Assembly: GCA_030374735.1 (NCBI GenBank) | Contig: JASCIV010000015.1 | Location: 1-64,000, forward strand | Origin: Gracilaria caudata | Lineage: Eukaryota; Rhodophyta; Florideophyceae; Gracilariales; Gracilariaceae | Length of the DNA stretch: 64,000 bases | Direction: 5' to 3' | In this document: positions 1 through 10,712 of the stretch, one piece after another | Layout: every line of letters starts with the position of its first letter | Numbering within the stretch: position 1 is the stretch's first letter | The notes under the pieces: generated by a model | Seen by the model: the letters and a program-made list of their open reading frames with translations, nothing else | The model's database searches: none | What the model was told of the DNA's origin: nothing | Made by a program: the position numbers and the translations under genes

Positions 1-3000
1 CGGTATAACTGTGCAAACATAGTCTGCTAGAAGCATAAGAGTACTACTCATAACTGCACTGTAAAACAATGGTTTTCCATTGACTTATCTGCTGATTAGA
101 GCTTGAAAAGAGTAGAGGAGCGGCCTTCCAATGCTAGTGACGCTTTGGTTAAAGGGCCCATCGTTTATGGAGAGTGGTTTATGGAGAGTGATCACAAATT
201 CAGTTCATTCACATAGCGTCAGAGTAGATGCTATTTGCTCCTAAAAGAACCCATCGATGCATCACGGCGCCTCACAGAGTGATGCGCCACGACGCAGCTG
301 ATCCACCAACAAGTGCGATGACTACCGGTGCATCATTGCCCCCTGATGCGGAATAAAGCAAGCGTTAATAGGGCACAGCAGTACTACTAGTCTGCATCAT
401 TCATCTAAAGGAAAGCACAGTGATGGAAACCTTCTCTTTTTGAATCACTGTTCCATGCAAAGAGCAAAATGTGCAGAATCAGATCAGAAGAATATTTATC
501 GCTACGATTCGGAATAAGCGTTAATGCCCGTTGCGGGAAAACAACGCTGTGACGCAGCTGCTGCGTTGCCTCCATAGAGAACCAAATGCAGTGGCATCAC
601 TGCGCTTTACGCTTTTTCCAGTGCTGAGGTTGCGCAGTGATGCAGCTGCCGATCTATTATTGTGCTTCACCTAAAGCAAAGCCAAATAATGCCGTTTTCA
701 GCACTGCCACTTCTTTTTCTGCGGATGTACAGCTAAATGGCTGCGTTTCTGCTAAACACAGAAAATGTCGCCCTCTACTGTGGCATTACTACGCGACACC
801 ACTGCAAGATAAATTTCTTAGGGTATTCGCGCAACGGATAACAAGCACAGCATATGAACTTGCAGTGGAAGGCGCTTTTCTAGGCAATACGCCTTGCAAA
901 ACGATGTGGCTAAGCTAGCCGCATCACTACGCAGAATAAAAGCGCAGTGCTGCAAGTAACCTGCTTTCTGTATCCGCACTGCGCTACAGTTATACAGCTA
1001 AGAAAAGTAGCTACAAGTATAATTGTGCTTCAGTGTGCATCTTTGCTTCAGCTACAGAAAACACATGCACATATTTATGCGTTGATTAACTCAGAGACAG
1101 AAAAGAAAACTTCTCAGTTTACCGTCCTACATATCTCCTTTTTGGAACTGTGACAAGGGAACAGCAAAAAGTAACCTTTTTTCTTGATAACAGCTATCAA
1201 TTTGGGGCTTTCGTCGTAAAAGACTGCAAATGACTAGGTTTAGCTTTTGAACTTCGAAACGATCGTTGGACTGCGTCCTCCTTCATCCGATGTAGACTAA
1301 AGTCTGGTTTTTCATCATTATAATTCATTTAATAGAAGCTGCTTCAGGTACTCGCCACTTCAGAATGTCCTCTTCAGAAGCTCATTGACACGTTAAATAT
1401 CCGGAGACCAATACAATTCCGTCATGTTATCACCGACATTTCTGTCTCGCGTTTCCACACCTCCTTTGAAGAGGGTACGACACACCATGACTGTCGCTGC
1501 GTTACACTCCGCAAAGTGGTTCATCAGCATATAGACATTTTTCTTCTAAAGAATTCTTTCAACTGCTGTATCTAAATCTTCGTTTGAATTCCTATTTGAA
1601 AAATAAAACGCTATTAAGCTTCTCTTTCTTCATAAAACGCCATCAAAAGAGATCTCCGTGCCATCAAGTATATCAGAATCGTGATTCTATACTGAGAAAC
1701 CGATGTAATTGATTCAGGCTTTCGCTTGATATGTATTTTGAGAATAGAGGAATGAGCACCTTCCTTTTTTTTCTGGCTGCTGATGACCAATTTCAAATCG
1801 TCACAGGCTGCACGGGCCGCCGCTTTGGAGCTTGGTTAAGAGACCAAGCCTGCGCACACGGAACCCAATTCAATATCCGCTACTGATCTTCTGCGCCTGA
1901 ATCTCGCTGTAATACACTTGTGAATTTTCTTTTAAAAGGGCACATATTTCTCTCTAGTTTTTAGGGTGGCTTGGAACGTACAAGCTGCAATATTTTGCTA
2001 AGCGATGCAACTGCAAAACGTAGTTAAAGAGAAAAGTCGTGGATTAGAGGGTATTTTTGGTATAATTACTGAAACTTTATGCTCTGACTACTTTAAAGAC
2101 TTACGATTATACGGTTACAGTCCCACTTCCTGGTCTTTGAATTTCTTTGCTGGTAATAGCTTTCTTTATCGACTTTGGGAGACAAACGTTTTCTCTATTA
2201 GCAAATTAAGAGCTTTTAGAGGAAGGAAACCTCAATATGAACATATTTTCTTTGAAAACTTGTCTCAATTAAAAGTCGAGGAAGGTTATTCAAGAAGTTT
2301 GTTTCACTATGCACGTTAGGATTCCTAATCTTTTTTGTGTCGATGAGATGTGCATATTAAAGAACCAGTGTTTTTGAGGCAAACATCGTGCACAGCAATG
2401 TCAAGAGACTCAGTATTATGCACATGGAAGAGCACCTCTTCCATTTGGAAGAGGTGTGTGAACACCATTTTAGGAGAACGAAAAACGGTGCGGGTGGTGA
2501 CAACCCAAGTGCTGGAGAGTACCAGCCTAGGAAGGCAAAACAAACCGATATATGTAGCTCAGTGGTTTGTAAAGAAAACAAAACAAACAAGAACAGGTCT
2601 ATGCCCAAGGAACCGAATGTAGATAGGAAACAACGAGACGAAGGGAACGATGAAAAGTAGGAAGCACAGATCAAACTTGCACCACTAGCAACGATCGGTA
2701 GCACAACCACACCAACAGAACTGAACACTCCAATACAAGACAGATAACAAATGATATAATGGAACAGTCTCAAAGCGACCAAAGATTTAGGTCTAGTTAT
2801 GAGCTGTAATCAAAAGGAGAAAAGCTGAACAACAGCCAACACGCACGATCAACTTCTAGATCTAATGCGCGGCTGCAGTCCAATTGAAAGCCAGACCACA
2901 AATTCCGGAGAACGAGAGTGAAAGGGGAACAAAGGGTAACGGAATAGATGATGACGAGGAGTGAAAGAAATTTTTGAACGGTGTGGGAGATGCTGAGACG

Positions 3001-4840
3001 AAGCAGATCTAGAACGTAGATCTGGAGCCGAAAGCGAGCAAGCAAGCCAACAGACCAAAGTACAGATCAATAAAGTAAACGAACACAACAGACCAATAAT
3101 AAGGCAAGAGACAAAACGGAATGGAAGGATCCTTCTGTAGTAAATCTAGAGGCTGAATGACAACCAACAAACTCAGCTGGGGTGCAAGACTAACCCATCG
3201 TACGGCCGCATCCTGATACTAGCGGTTGTCAGGGCGGGATACCAAGCCGCCCGAAACGAAAGAAAAGGAAGAAGAAAAAGGGTTTGTGGCGGGGAAGCAC
3301 TGACTGTGCTGAAGGAGGGTGGGGGTGCCAAAGGAGGGAAGAGGTCTGAGGGAAAAGGGGAGTGGTCTGAGGGGAAAGGTCTGCCCGAGTTGGGATTGAA
3401 GACTGAGCGCCTTTAACTCGGGGGTTTATATAGACAATCGATAAACTGAATGCACTCTAATCATGCATAGTCTGATATCTAGTAAGGTTCCGTAAACTAG
3501 GGTACTATTTCTAGAAATGCACCGTCACCGGAATGGAGGTATATATCCCGTCCTACCCTAGCTCGCCATCCTATAACATGTTGTCAGCCAGATTCAGGTG
3601 GGGCTATCAATGCGTTTTCTGGTTGGCAGTATGGCGCACAACGAAAGGCGGTGGAGTAATGTGTACAGTAGTGACCGAGATGCCACAATGAGAGTGCGTC
3701 TGGTGGTAGTACGCGGTGGCGCTCGTCGCTCTCTACGTGACATCTGAGCGCGACAAGGTTGACATTCCCATGTGTCCATCGAGACGGCGTACCTTGAGTG
3801 CGTGCGTGCGGCGAAGTTAGAAAACTGCAGCGTGCGTGTGCGCGGCAGCGCACACCATATTCCATGCGCGCGGAAAAATGAGCGCTAAATTTCTTATGCG
3901 AAGACGCGCACCTCACTCTTCATGCTTGCCAGACGGCGGGTGATGAATTGGTCCTGTGTGCGCGCGACTGCGCGCACTACTTTCCATGTCACACTTGTGA
4001 AAGGCGCGTGGGTGTGAGGCACTTTCAAGAGGATTTTGACAGACGTTATGTGCGTAACGAGGTAGCGGGACCGTGGCACAACACTTCTGAAGCATGTTGT
4101 GTAGACATAACACGTCAAAAGACCCGAAAGACCAGCAAGAGCATTTTTTGTAGCAAGCAAAAGGATGGTGTGAATTGCTACAGTACGCCTGGTGTACGGG
4201 TGTGGTGATATGGCGCGGCGACGGCAGCCAAAGCTGGCTTTCTTGTGTGTTTGTCGGGACAACGGTCGTAATGGCTGCAAAGCACAGTGCGGTGCGTAGC
4301 GGTGGGGTGCGGGCTGGAGGTTCATGGCCGCGGTGCGCGACAAGAGCGAAAGGCGACAGGAGCGCTCAGCTTGACGGTGGTGGCCTTTGCGCCGCGCGCG
4401 CACTTTTCTTGCCGGCGTTGATCTTGGTTTTTGAGGTTGCGCGACAGCTTGGAACCTGGGTGCTTTTATCTCGTCTTGAGATACGCAAACATTTTGTTTT
4501 GGGGAGTGTTTCTGACATTCTGGACACCTCCTTGCATTCTGCAACCGCAAGATGCTATTCAAATTGGGAGAGATGTGATTCAAAAAAAGTTATCCAGAAT
4601 TCTTGATAAAAGCCTGTCGCAGGACAGAAAGAAAGATTTGCATGCTATCACGCATATTTTTTAAACTTATTGTACCTTTTCATTGGTATTGTATGCAATT
4701 GAAAGCTACAACACAGAGCTTTTATATGCACTTGATTTGAAAGTCATCGAGAAAATACGATGAATTTGGTGCCTAGTAAAATATCGCATTTTGAGCCATT
4801 TTGAGACCTATTCTATGTTTGGCCGATAAGGGTTAAATAT
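1..4840. other. gene-poor stretch, no supported gene
   Basis: No reading frame here resembles a known protein or has a convincing start. The first 1.1 kb is full of short degenerate motifs, such as GACGCAGCTG near 291 and 550 and a GGAATAA..AGCGTTAAT motif near 350 and 520, as in a decayed repeat. A purine-rich strand runs from about 3255 to 3380. A GC-richer segment at about 3600-4600 has open frames on both strands, none recognisable. Confidence 0.6.
2433..2456. repeat. perfect inverted repeat, 10-bp arms
   Basis: CACCTCTTCC at 2433-2442 is followed by a four-base loop and its exact complement GGAAGAGGTG at 2447-2456. No gene is near, so a role cannot be assigned. Confidence 0.8.
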
Positions 4841-5800
4841 TGCTCCGATGAAATGAATGCTTCGACTTTTGACTTCGTTTGACACGTTACGTAGTCAACC
4901 ACATGCTTACAGTACATTTGACTGCTATTTGAATGCATTCAAAATTTGAAAGCTTACACCAGTCAAATATCTGAAAACAATTAAAATGTTCAACAAAAAA
5001 GAATTCAAAACTTTGAAAGCCATTCAAACAATATATTCTTCTATATTCAAAAACTTAAATGCAGTCAAAGACATTGAATATTATCTGAAACATTTTTAAA
5101 ATAGTCAAATTAGTTTCACAAAACGCTGTCAAACATAGGGAGTAGGTTGCGAGCTATCTGCCCTTCATAACTCGAGTAGAATAAACCAACGCCGGCTCCA
5201 TGGGCCTTACTTGTAAAGCTCCCGCGCGGTTGACAACGGCCTCGTTCTCTCTAGCAGCGACTTCATTGTGCGCTGCTAGTTGTTGAACGAGGAACTTGGC
5301 GACGACATCATGAAGAAGGTCATTGGGGTCGACGCCGCGAGGCCCACGAGCTGTTGCGCTCATGAGGAGTCTTATGACAGTCACACATGACGTGCGACAT
5401 GACGTGCGACTGTTGTGAGATTCTGAGCTGATGGTGTAAACAAGAATCCATAGTTTGAATGTGTAATTAAGTTTTTGAATGTTTTTCATTCAAATTTTGA
5501 CGACCTTTGACTTCGGGCTTCATGTTTTGAGTCAAACACGATCTGCTTGTGCGGTTTTGAATGCTCGAATATGTTAAAGAATTGAATGCAGCAAAAGTCC
5601 TTCCGCACGACCAATTCAAAACCAATTTGACTTTTGACTGCCCTCACGGGCAAGGCAGTCAAATAATGAGTGCATTCAAAAAAGCATTCATTGAATCGGA
5701 GAAATATTGTTCTCGTCTTTTGTAACCTAAGGTAGATATCTAGGGCTTTAGCACTAACTGCTATATTGTATATACTACGCTTTGTGTAATTGATCTAATT
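4841..5800. repeat. AT-rich blocks of TTTGAC / ATTCAAA motifs around a GC-richer island
   Basis: Two AT-rich blocks (about 4860-5150 and 5430-5700) are packed with GTCAAA/TTTGAC and TTCAAA/TTTGAAT words in both orientations. The second ends with a 10-bp inverted repeat, TTTGACTGCC at 5633-5642 and GGCAGTCAAA at 5654-5663. Between the blocks a GC-richer island holds a minus-strand frame of 69 codons from an ATG at 5363 down to 5154, with no recognised homology. It may be a decayed mobile element, but no transposase or terminal repeat was found. Confidence 0.4.
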
Positions 5801-6003
5801 AGACAAGTGCCACGGAAGTTTTTGGCCTTTTTACAGAGAGAGAAAAGAAAAGAAGGAACTGACAGAGCCAACACAGTCGTGAATGAACAGTAACGGCGTC
5901 GTGCACAGATGAAGGGCAGTTTCTTTATTTTGACATATGCGCCAACGCCCTTGAAAACGCCCTTGAAACACGTATCGTTGTATACAACGCGTTCCGCAAA
6001 TGG

Positions 6004-6981
6004 CTATAGCCCAACTCTTACAGCCACGGTCAGAAGCGTCTCTTCTGCTTTTGTGCCATACCGAGCAGAAAAAGCTGCAAACTCCAAATCCTTTGTTCCA
6101 GATGCAATTCTTAGTTTTCGTTTGTAACGAGGACTGTTGACATGCATCACTCTTCTTTGGCATTCGACTTGCGAGCAGTATGAACTCATCATCATCGATT
6201 GGCCTTTGTACACCACAATATGGCCAGGCGTTGCGCAGCTTTCATTGATGTCGCACAATACGTGTGCCTTATAAGAGCTTTCGTAGAGGAGAAGCTCTGG
6301 AGTCATGTGACGTAGAAACTTGGAGGCAATGCACACATTTGTGCCCAGATTATCTTCAGCAACTGTGCCGGAGTCAGATGACTGGTTTGCAGTGGGTGTC
6401 ACTTGCGGTATTGTGGCAACTGAAACGCTGGAATTGCTTTCCGTCTCTGAAGATGGATCTGTGGACTCTGGAGAAGGTTCAGGTGACACTTCTGATGAGG
6501 TGTTTTGGCTTTTGCTTGACCCGCGTGTAGGAACTGAAGATGAAGCACAAAACGATACTTGCTGAATCTTAACACATTCCATATCACCTCTCGGACACTG
6601 AGAGTCTCCTGCACAGGTTATGGGGGATAGAATGAAAGGCATCTGAGAATTATCTATGCACACCTTCAAATCAACGGAGGTAAGAGCTAGCCTTGTCACT
6701 TGTTCCAAAAGAGAGCTAGGGATGGGAACGCAAGTCTCGAAGCGGTTACATGAACCCGGAACGGTGCAAAAAACGCTCAATAAATCTGTGGGAGCACATC
6801 CGCAGTACGACTCCTTTCCAGTACAGGGTACGTTATTAGCGAGAGAATTAGAGGCTTCTCGGCACTTGAGTCCTTCGACACAGTCTTCGTCGCCAAAACA
6901 TCTGGCAAAAGTTCCACCGGCGGCGAGAGAAGGAACCAAATTGAGCAGCAGTACGAGAGTTACGAGCGCGGTGACCGGCAT
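6004..6981 (-). CDS. secreted Cys-rich protein, copy 1 (unknown function)
   Basis: The gene encodes 325 residues from an ATG at 6981. A clear signal peptide (about 1-20, MPVTALVTLVLLLNLVPSLA) points to secretion. Residues 25-150 form a region with about 14 cysteines, followed by a Ser/Thr/Pro-rich, probably glycosylated linker (about 150-210). A C-terminal domain of about 115 residues carries four more cysteines and a basic patch with the word PRYKRKLR. I do not recognise the family. The paralogue at 16023-16970 keeps the signal peptide and C-terminal domain almost unchanged. The Cys-rich middle has diverged, keeping its cysteines, and this copy has about ten extra linker residues. The gene is transcribed divergently from the neighbouring membrane-protein gene, so the two may be co-regulated and may interact. 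That is inference. Confidence 0.85.
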   Translation of the reverse strand: MPVTALVTLVLLLNLVPSLAAGGTFARCFGDEDCVEGLKCREASNSLANNVPCTGKESYCGCAPTDLLSVFCTVPGSCNRFETCVPIPSSLLEQVTRLALTSVDLKVCIDNSQMPFILSPITCAGDSQCPRGDMECVKIQQVSFCASSSVPTRGSSKSQNTSSEVSPEPSPESTDPSSETESNSSVSVATIPQVTPTANQSSDSGTVAEDNLGTNVCIASKFLRHMTPELLLYESSYKAHVLCDINESCATPGHIVVYKGQSMMMSSYCSQVECQRRVMHVNSPRYKRKLRIASGTKDLEFAAFSARYGTKAEETLLTVAVRVGL

Positions 6982-7873
6982 GGTTAATATTCGAAGTAAG
7001 CAGTTGGTTTTGACGGCAGCAGGCTGCTCGGTGTGAAGACTCTGCCCTAAGCTCTAGCAATTCCATACGAATAAGACTGTCTCTTATTTATGTCGTCACT
7101 TTGAGAACGACATGTATAGGGGAATCACATCACATGATATGGAATAGACGGCAGCAAAGCCCTTGTTGAATGCGGTACAAGTCAGTCGGTTGTAAAATCA
7201 TGCGAAGATGAACGGAAGGACTCCAGGGCGCTTCGAATCGTGTGACAAATCTACGAAATAAGTTGGATTTGCTTTGTTCCCACATGGTTCACAAGTTAGG
7301 CTGAGGCAGAGCATGGCTGTATCCCACCAGCTGCCCTCGTAGCAGACTGTTATGGAACAACAAGGTTTCAGAGCTGAAAGAGAAACTAGGCCACTTTCGC
7401 TTGGTGGGTACAGTTGGCAAAATTCAATGACGATTTCCAGCTTCTTGTGGCTCCTTTCCTACTCTAGTGGTCCTCTGCGTTGTTGACTGATGACGACGGT
7501 GAGACCCAAGGGGCACGTGTGGATACCCCTTGAGTCTCGAGTCTCTTGTCCGCCGAGGACATTTGTGGCGCCCAGTTGCCTCGCGTGTTCTCCGCAAACT
7601 ACCTTTTTAGATGGGCCAAATTCCTGTTTCATTGCCAGGAAGCAACGATTTCAAGTAACCTGATTTTTTAACATTCTGTTCTTCTCCTTTTGAGTACAAG
7701 GTATCTTCTTAATCCTCCAATGTCAAAAGGTCTCTTCAATGAGGTATGTCCGTGTTTCTGGTGTTTCTGGTTAAAAGGATTTAAGAGATTGTGCAACCTT
7801 CGATCATCCACACTTGTTTTTTGGCTCTGGCCATTATCAGCCAAAGATTCTCTTTGCTTTTCCACTCTCCGAA
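6982..7873. promoter_or_regulatory. divergent promoter region of gene pair, copy 1
   Basis: These 0.9 kb separate the start codons of the secreted and membrane genes. They contain an imperfect hairpin, GAGACCCAAGGGG at 7501-7513 against CCCCTTGAGTCTC at 7526-7538 (one mismatch). No clear TATAAA box was seen. The last 170 bases resemble the copy 2 promoter. Confidence 0.5.
7501..7538. repeat. imperfect inverted repeat, 13-bp arms
   Basis: The arms at 7501-7513 and 7526-7538 differ at one position and are separated by 12 bases. It lies inside the divergent promoter of the first gene pair. Confidence 0.75.
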
Positions 7874-9415
7874 ATGGCCCTTGAAACCAAAATCTCGCTT
7901 CCGATCTTCAATATTCTCAAATATATTATCGTTTTCTCTTTCATTGACGTTGTTGTCAGATTATGCATCAACCAGTTGAATGTATTCTATCGAAAGTTCA
8001 GTATTTCCAGGGGACATTCCGTACCTTTAGGTGGTATAGCCATCGACCGCTTCAGTGCTTTCTCTCGCTCTTTCTCAAGGCTCAGTTTTCTTCCCCTGAT
8101 GATAATTTTGCTCTCCTTTTGTACTTACGCAATCGAGATAATGCTTGAATTTTCCACGGATTCGGTCGTGAGGGATATCAGTGAGCCCGAGGTTTTGGAC
8201 GTTCTCGTGAACACTCATGGCACTTGTGGATTTGCCGAAGTAACTGAGAGTGGAGCTCCTGAGTTTATGGCACGAATTGGAGACAACTGCGTTGTCTACT
8301 CAGAAGAGAAAGAAGATCAGGTGTATATTTTGTATGCTCCAGTGTGGATAAGACAGGGAGGAGCCGAATTTCCACATTGTATTCGTACTGATGACAACGA
8401 GCTAGTTCGTGAACCCGCCCCTTACCCCGATGAAAATCTGGATGTGCGCGACTCTTCCTTCATCGCCGAACTCAAAGCAAATTCATATGGATCAAATGGA
8501 GATGAAAGTCGTAGTTTCTGTACCGTCGTTGTGAGAAACACGGACATCACCGCAACTAAGGTTCAAACCTCCGGCAACAACACGTTCAAGAGCGGAACGT
8601 TCTTAACAAGAATTCCGAACACAAAAATAAGCTGCATGGGAAACGTTTATGGACGATTTGGAGAAGGTCAACTGAAGGTGGACCTTACGTCTTGTATGAA
8701 GGGTGAATGGCCATATAACAATGAGACCGATTTTTTGTTTCTGTCTGGATCTGCATGGATACCGAAAGATGCTGAGTTGCTCACGGAAGAATGGGAGGTA
8801 AAGGTAGCCTGTGCTGAAAATCGTGTAATCAGGCATTTCGGGAAGGGAATTGTTTCTGATGATCTTTTTAGCCACGCAACATACGCCGCGTTTTTGGGCG
8901 AAACCGCCAATCGAGACGTTCAATCCATGCAAAAGTATGCAATAATTTATAAGTATTGCGAACAAATCAAGGTTCCGGGCAGAAACGCAACATGGAAAAG
9001 GCAGTTAGTACCGAAGGCAAAAGCTATTCCAACCGTTCGCGTTCAGATAGAGGAATGGGCCATCATTCTTGTTTTCTGCTGGCCATTGTTTTTGTGTTTA
9101 TTAGTGGGCTTGACTCAGTGCTTCTTAAGAAAGCAAGAAATGCCCCGGTACGTATTTGGAGAACAAGAGATAGGCAGGCATTGGTTTTATGATATCAAGA
9201 ATAGGAGCAAAAGTTTTGCAGACGAGGAAGATACTCAGGTTGATGAGCAACACAAGTGCTGCGGTTTATTGCGAGGCATTTTTGGTATGAAGAAATCGAA
9301 AGACCTCTTTCTATCAGTTGATTCGGGGGAAATCGAAGATTTTCTAACGATTACGAGCAGACCTGAGCATATTCAAAGGTCCGCTGGAAAACCTTTCTCA
9401 TCAGTCGATACTTAA
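7874..9415 (+). CDS. three-span membrane protein with large ectodomain, copy 1 (unknown function)
   Basis: The gene encodes 513 residues. The ATG at 7874 is chosen because it aligns with the start of the paralogue at 17995; the upstream open frame has no ATG. Hydrophobic segments lie at about 8-30, 70-91 and 395-415. Between the second and third is an ectodomain of about 300 residues with several cysteines and N-glycosylation sites. A charged tail of about 95 residues ends the protein. No known family is recognised. Compared with the paralogue, the first 165 residues and the region around the third span are nearly identical, while the central ectodomain (about 195-375) and the tail have many replacements. 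This is a receptor-like layout, but there is no kinase or other signalling domain in the tail. Confidence 0.85.
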   Translation: MALETKISLPIFNILKYIIVFSFIDVVVRLCINQLNVFYRKFSISRGHSVPLGGIAIDRFSAFSRSFSRLSFLPLMIILLSFCTYAIEIMLEFSTDSVVRDISEPEVLDVLVNTHGTCGFAEVTESGAPEFMARIGDNCVVYSEEKEDQVYILYAPVWIRQGGAEFPHCIRTDDNELVREPAPYPDENLDVRDSSFIAELKANSYGSNGDESRSFCTVVVRNTDITATKVQTSGNNTFKSGTFLTRIPNTKISCMGNVYGRFGEGQLKVDLTSCMKGEWPYNNETDFLFLSGSAWIPKDAELLTEEWEVKVACAENRVIRHFGKGIVSDDLFSHATYAAFLGETANRDVQSMQKYAIIYKYCEQIKVPGRNATWKRQLVPKAKAIPTVRVQIEEWAIILVFCWPLFLCLLVGLTQCFLRKQEMPRYVFGEQEIGRHWFYDIKNRSKSFADEEDTQVDEQHKCCGLLRGIFGMKKSKDLFLSVDSGEIEDFLTITSRPEHIQRSAGKPFSSVDT

Positions 9416-9430
9416 TACCGTTACATTATG

Positions 9431-9436
9431 AATAAA
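9431..9436 (+). terminator. candidate polyadenylation signal AATAAA
   Basis: The canonical AATAAA lies 15 bases after the stop of the membrane-protein gene. This is close to the stop codon for such a signal, so its use is uncertain. Confidence 0.45.
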
Positions 9437-10252
9437 AGAATGTTACTAAGGCAAGATCCATTTCCTCCATGAACCAAACAAACTACGACAGTAGCAGAGC
9501 TTTTTTAGGCTGCAGTTTTCTTCGAAAATGTTTCTTGAAGCAATGCATAATAATTTAGAAGGGCTGGACTGTACAACCCCAACGCCACCCAAGGCCTTAC
9601 CTATTTCTTACGACCACGTTTCATTCTTTTCGGTGTGACTCAGGTTGCGGCGATTGTAAAGTTTAGAAGTACAATCCTCAACGTAAATACCAGGTTTTTC
9701 TGTAACTAATTTGAGAAAGGAGAAAAAACTTACATCTATAACAGATTACTTTCTATTTGAGTAAATAATGCACCAATGGAGGTGGCATTGTTATTTCGCG
9801 CCGTCATCAAGATCTTGATAACTCATTCAGTAATTCTGCAAGAGAACACTATGTGTAGAAAATGTCATCGAGAACATATCCGCTCAGACATTTTACGTAA
9901 AAACACAGTACTTGTGTGATATGTTGATCACCACGGTTTTACCTTTCTAGCTCATCATCAAGCTACATAGCCTCCGAGATTGCAGCTCTTCAACATGTGG
10001 TTAGTTATCTAAAATGTCAATCTATTCGCACAAACTTCTTTTATACACAACTGGGGTTATATTGCATTATATAAATGGTTTTGATCAAATAAAATAAATT
10101 GTTTATTTGCATGTGTTTCTTTCAAAAAATGCGCAGTAAGATTAATTCCATGATAAACGTAACTAATCAGTTTTTGTGCCCGAGATCTAGTACACGTGCT
10201 TCATTAATTAGTTCCAACTAGGATGACAACCGAACGAGACTTGAAGAAAAAT

Positions 10253-10334
10253 CACCTGTGTCCTGCTTGCTAATCAGCACTTAGCAAGCAGGGCTCAGGT
10301 GAGCATCATGCTCACCTGTGGCCATGATGGCCAC
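10253..10334. repeat. cluster of three adjacent palindromes
   Basis: Three perfect inverted repeats lie end to end. The first has 12-bp arms at 10262-10273 and 10281-10292 (CCTGCTTGCTAA / TTAGCAAGCAGG, loop of 7). The second has 11-bp arms at 10296-10306 and 10308-10318 around one base. The third has 8-bp arms at 10318-10325 and 10327-10334 around one base. CACCTG at 10253-10258 could also pair with CAGGTG at 10296-10301, giving alternative folds. The cluster ends about 380 bases before the phosphoesterase start codon. Confidence 0.9.
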
Positions 10335-10589
10335 GTGACATTGGCCAGAGCACCATGCGTATGCTTGAGAACTGGTCCAAATGCCGCCAATTGGATGGCG
10401 CAATAACTTTCACCTGCAGGAGATTCTTAAAACTTAAACTTACGAGTAAGATATACACGTGCAGTCTCGTCGTTAGCAGCAATAGTGAAGTAATTGTTGT
10501 ACAAGATGGCATGTGAGAACAGCAAGAACCTAATATGGAGTCAGAGCTGCGTATTATCCATCTCTGTATTTGAGAGGAGCATGCTACCG

Positions 10590-10596
10590 TATAAAA
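10590..10596 (+). promoter_or_regulatory. TATA box of the phosphoesterase gene
   Basis: TATAAAA lies 117 bases before the ATG at 10713. It is followed by a (CT)n run at 10612-10633 that would fall in the 5' untranslated leader. Confidence 0.6.
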
Positions 10597-10611
10597 GCAA
10601 CTCGAGACATG

Positions 10612-10633
10612 CTCTCTCTCTCTCTCTCTCTCT
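10612..10633 (+). repeat. CT microsatellite in 5' leader
   Basis: There are about eleven CT units between the TATA box and the start codon of the phosphoesterase gene. Pyrimidine tracts of this kind are common near transcription starts. Confidence 0.8.
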
Positions 10634-10712
10634 TAGTCGCCCAGGACGAACCTGTTCCCGTTCACTGCAGCTTAATGAGAACCACGACCTTCTTGATTCT
10701 GTGTTCTTCGAA

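Larger units (their letters stand above)
5950..9420. repeat. segmental duplication, copy 1 of a divergent gene pair
   Basis: The block holds a minus-strand secreted-protein gene and a plus-strand membrane-protein gene, with the divergent promoter between them. It matches 15925-19540 in gene order, orientation and sequence. The match begins about 50 bases beyond the secreted gene's stop codon and fades just after the membrane gene's stop. The two blocks lie about 10 kb apart in direct orientation. The shared promoter is shorter here than in copy 2. Confidence 0.9.
9416..10712. other. AT-rich intergenic region with palindrome cluster
   Basis: No gene is seen. The region includes the palindrome cluster at 10253-10334 and, at its 3' end, the TATA box and CT-rich leader of the phosphoesterase gene. 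Confidence 0.6.

Noticed and set aside
3894..4583. 229-codon minus-strand open frame
   Set aside because: It resembles no family, its composition is not protein-like, and other frames in the same GC-richer stretch are also open.
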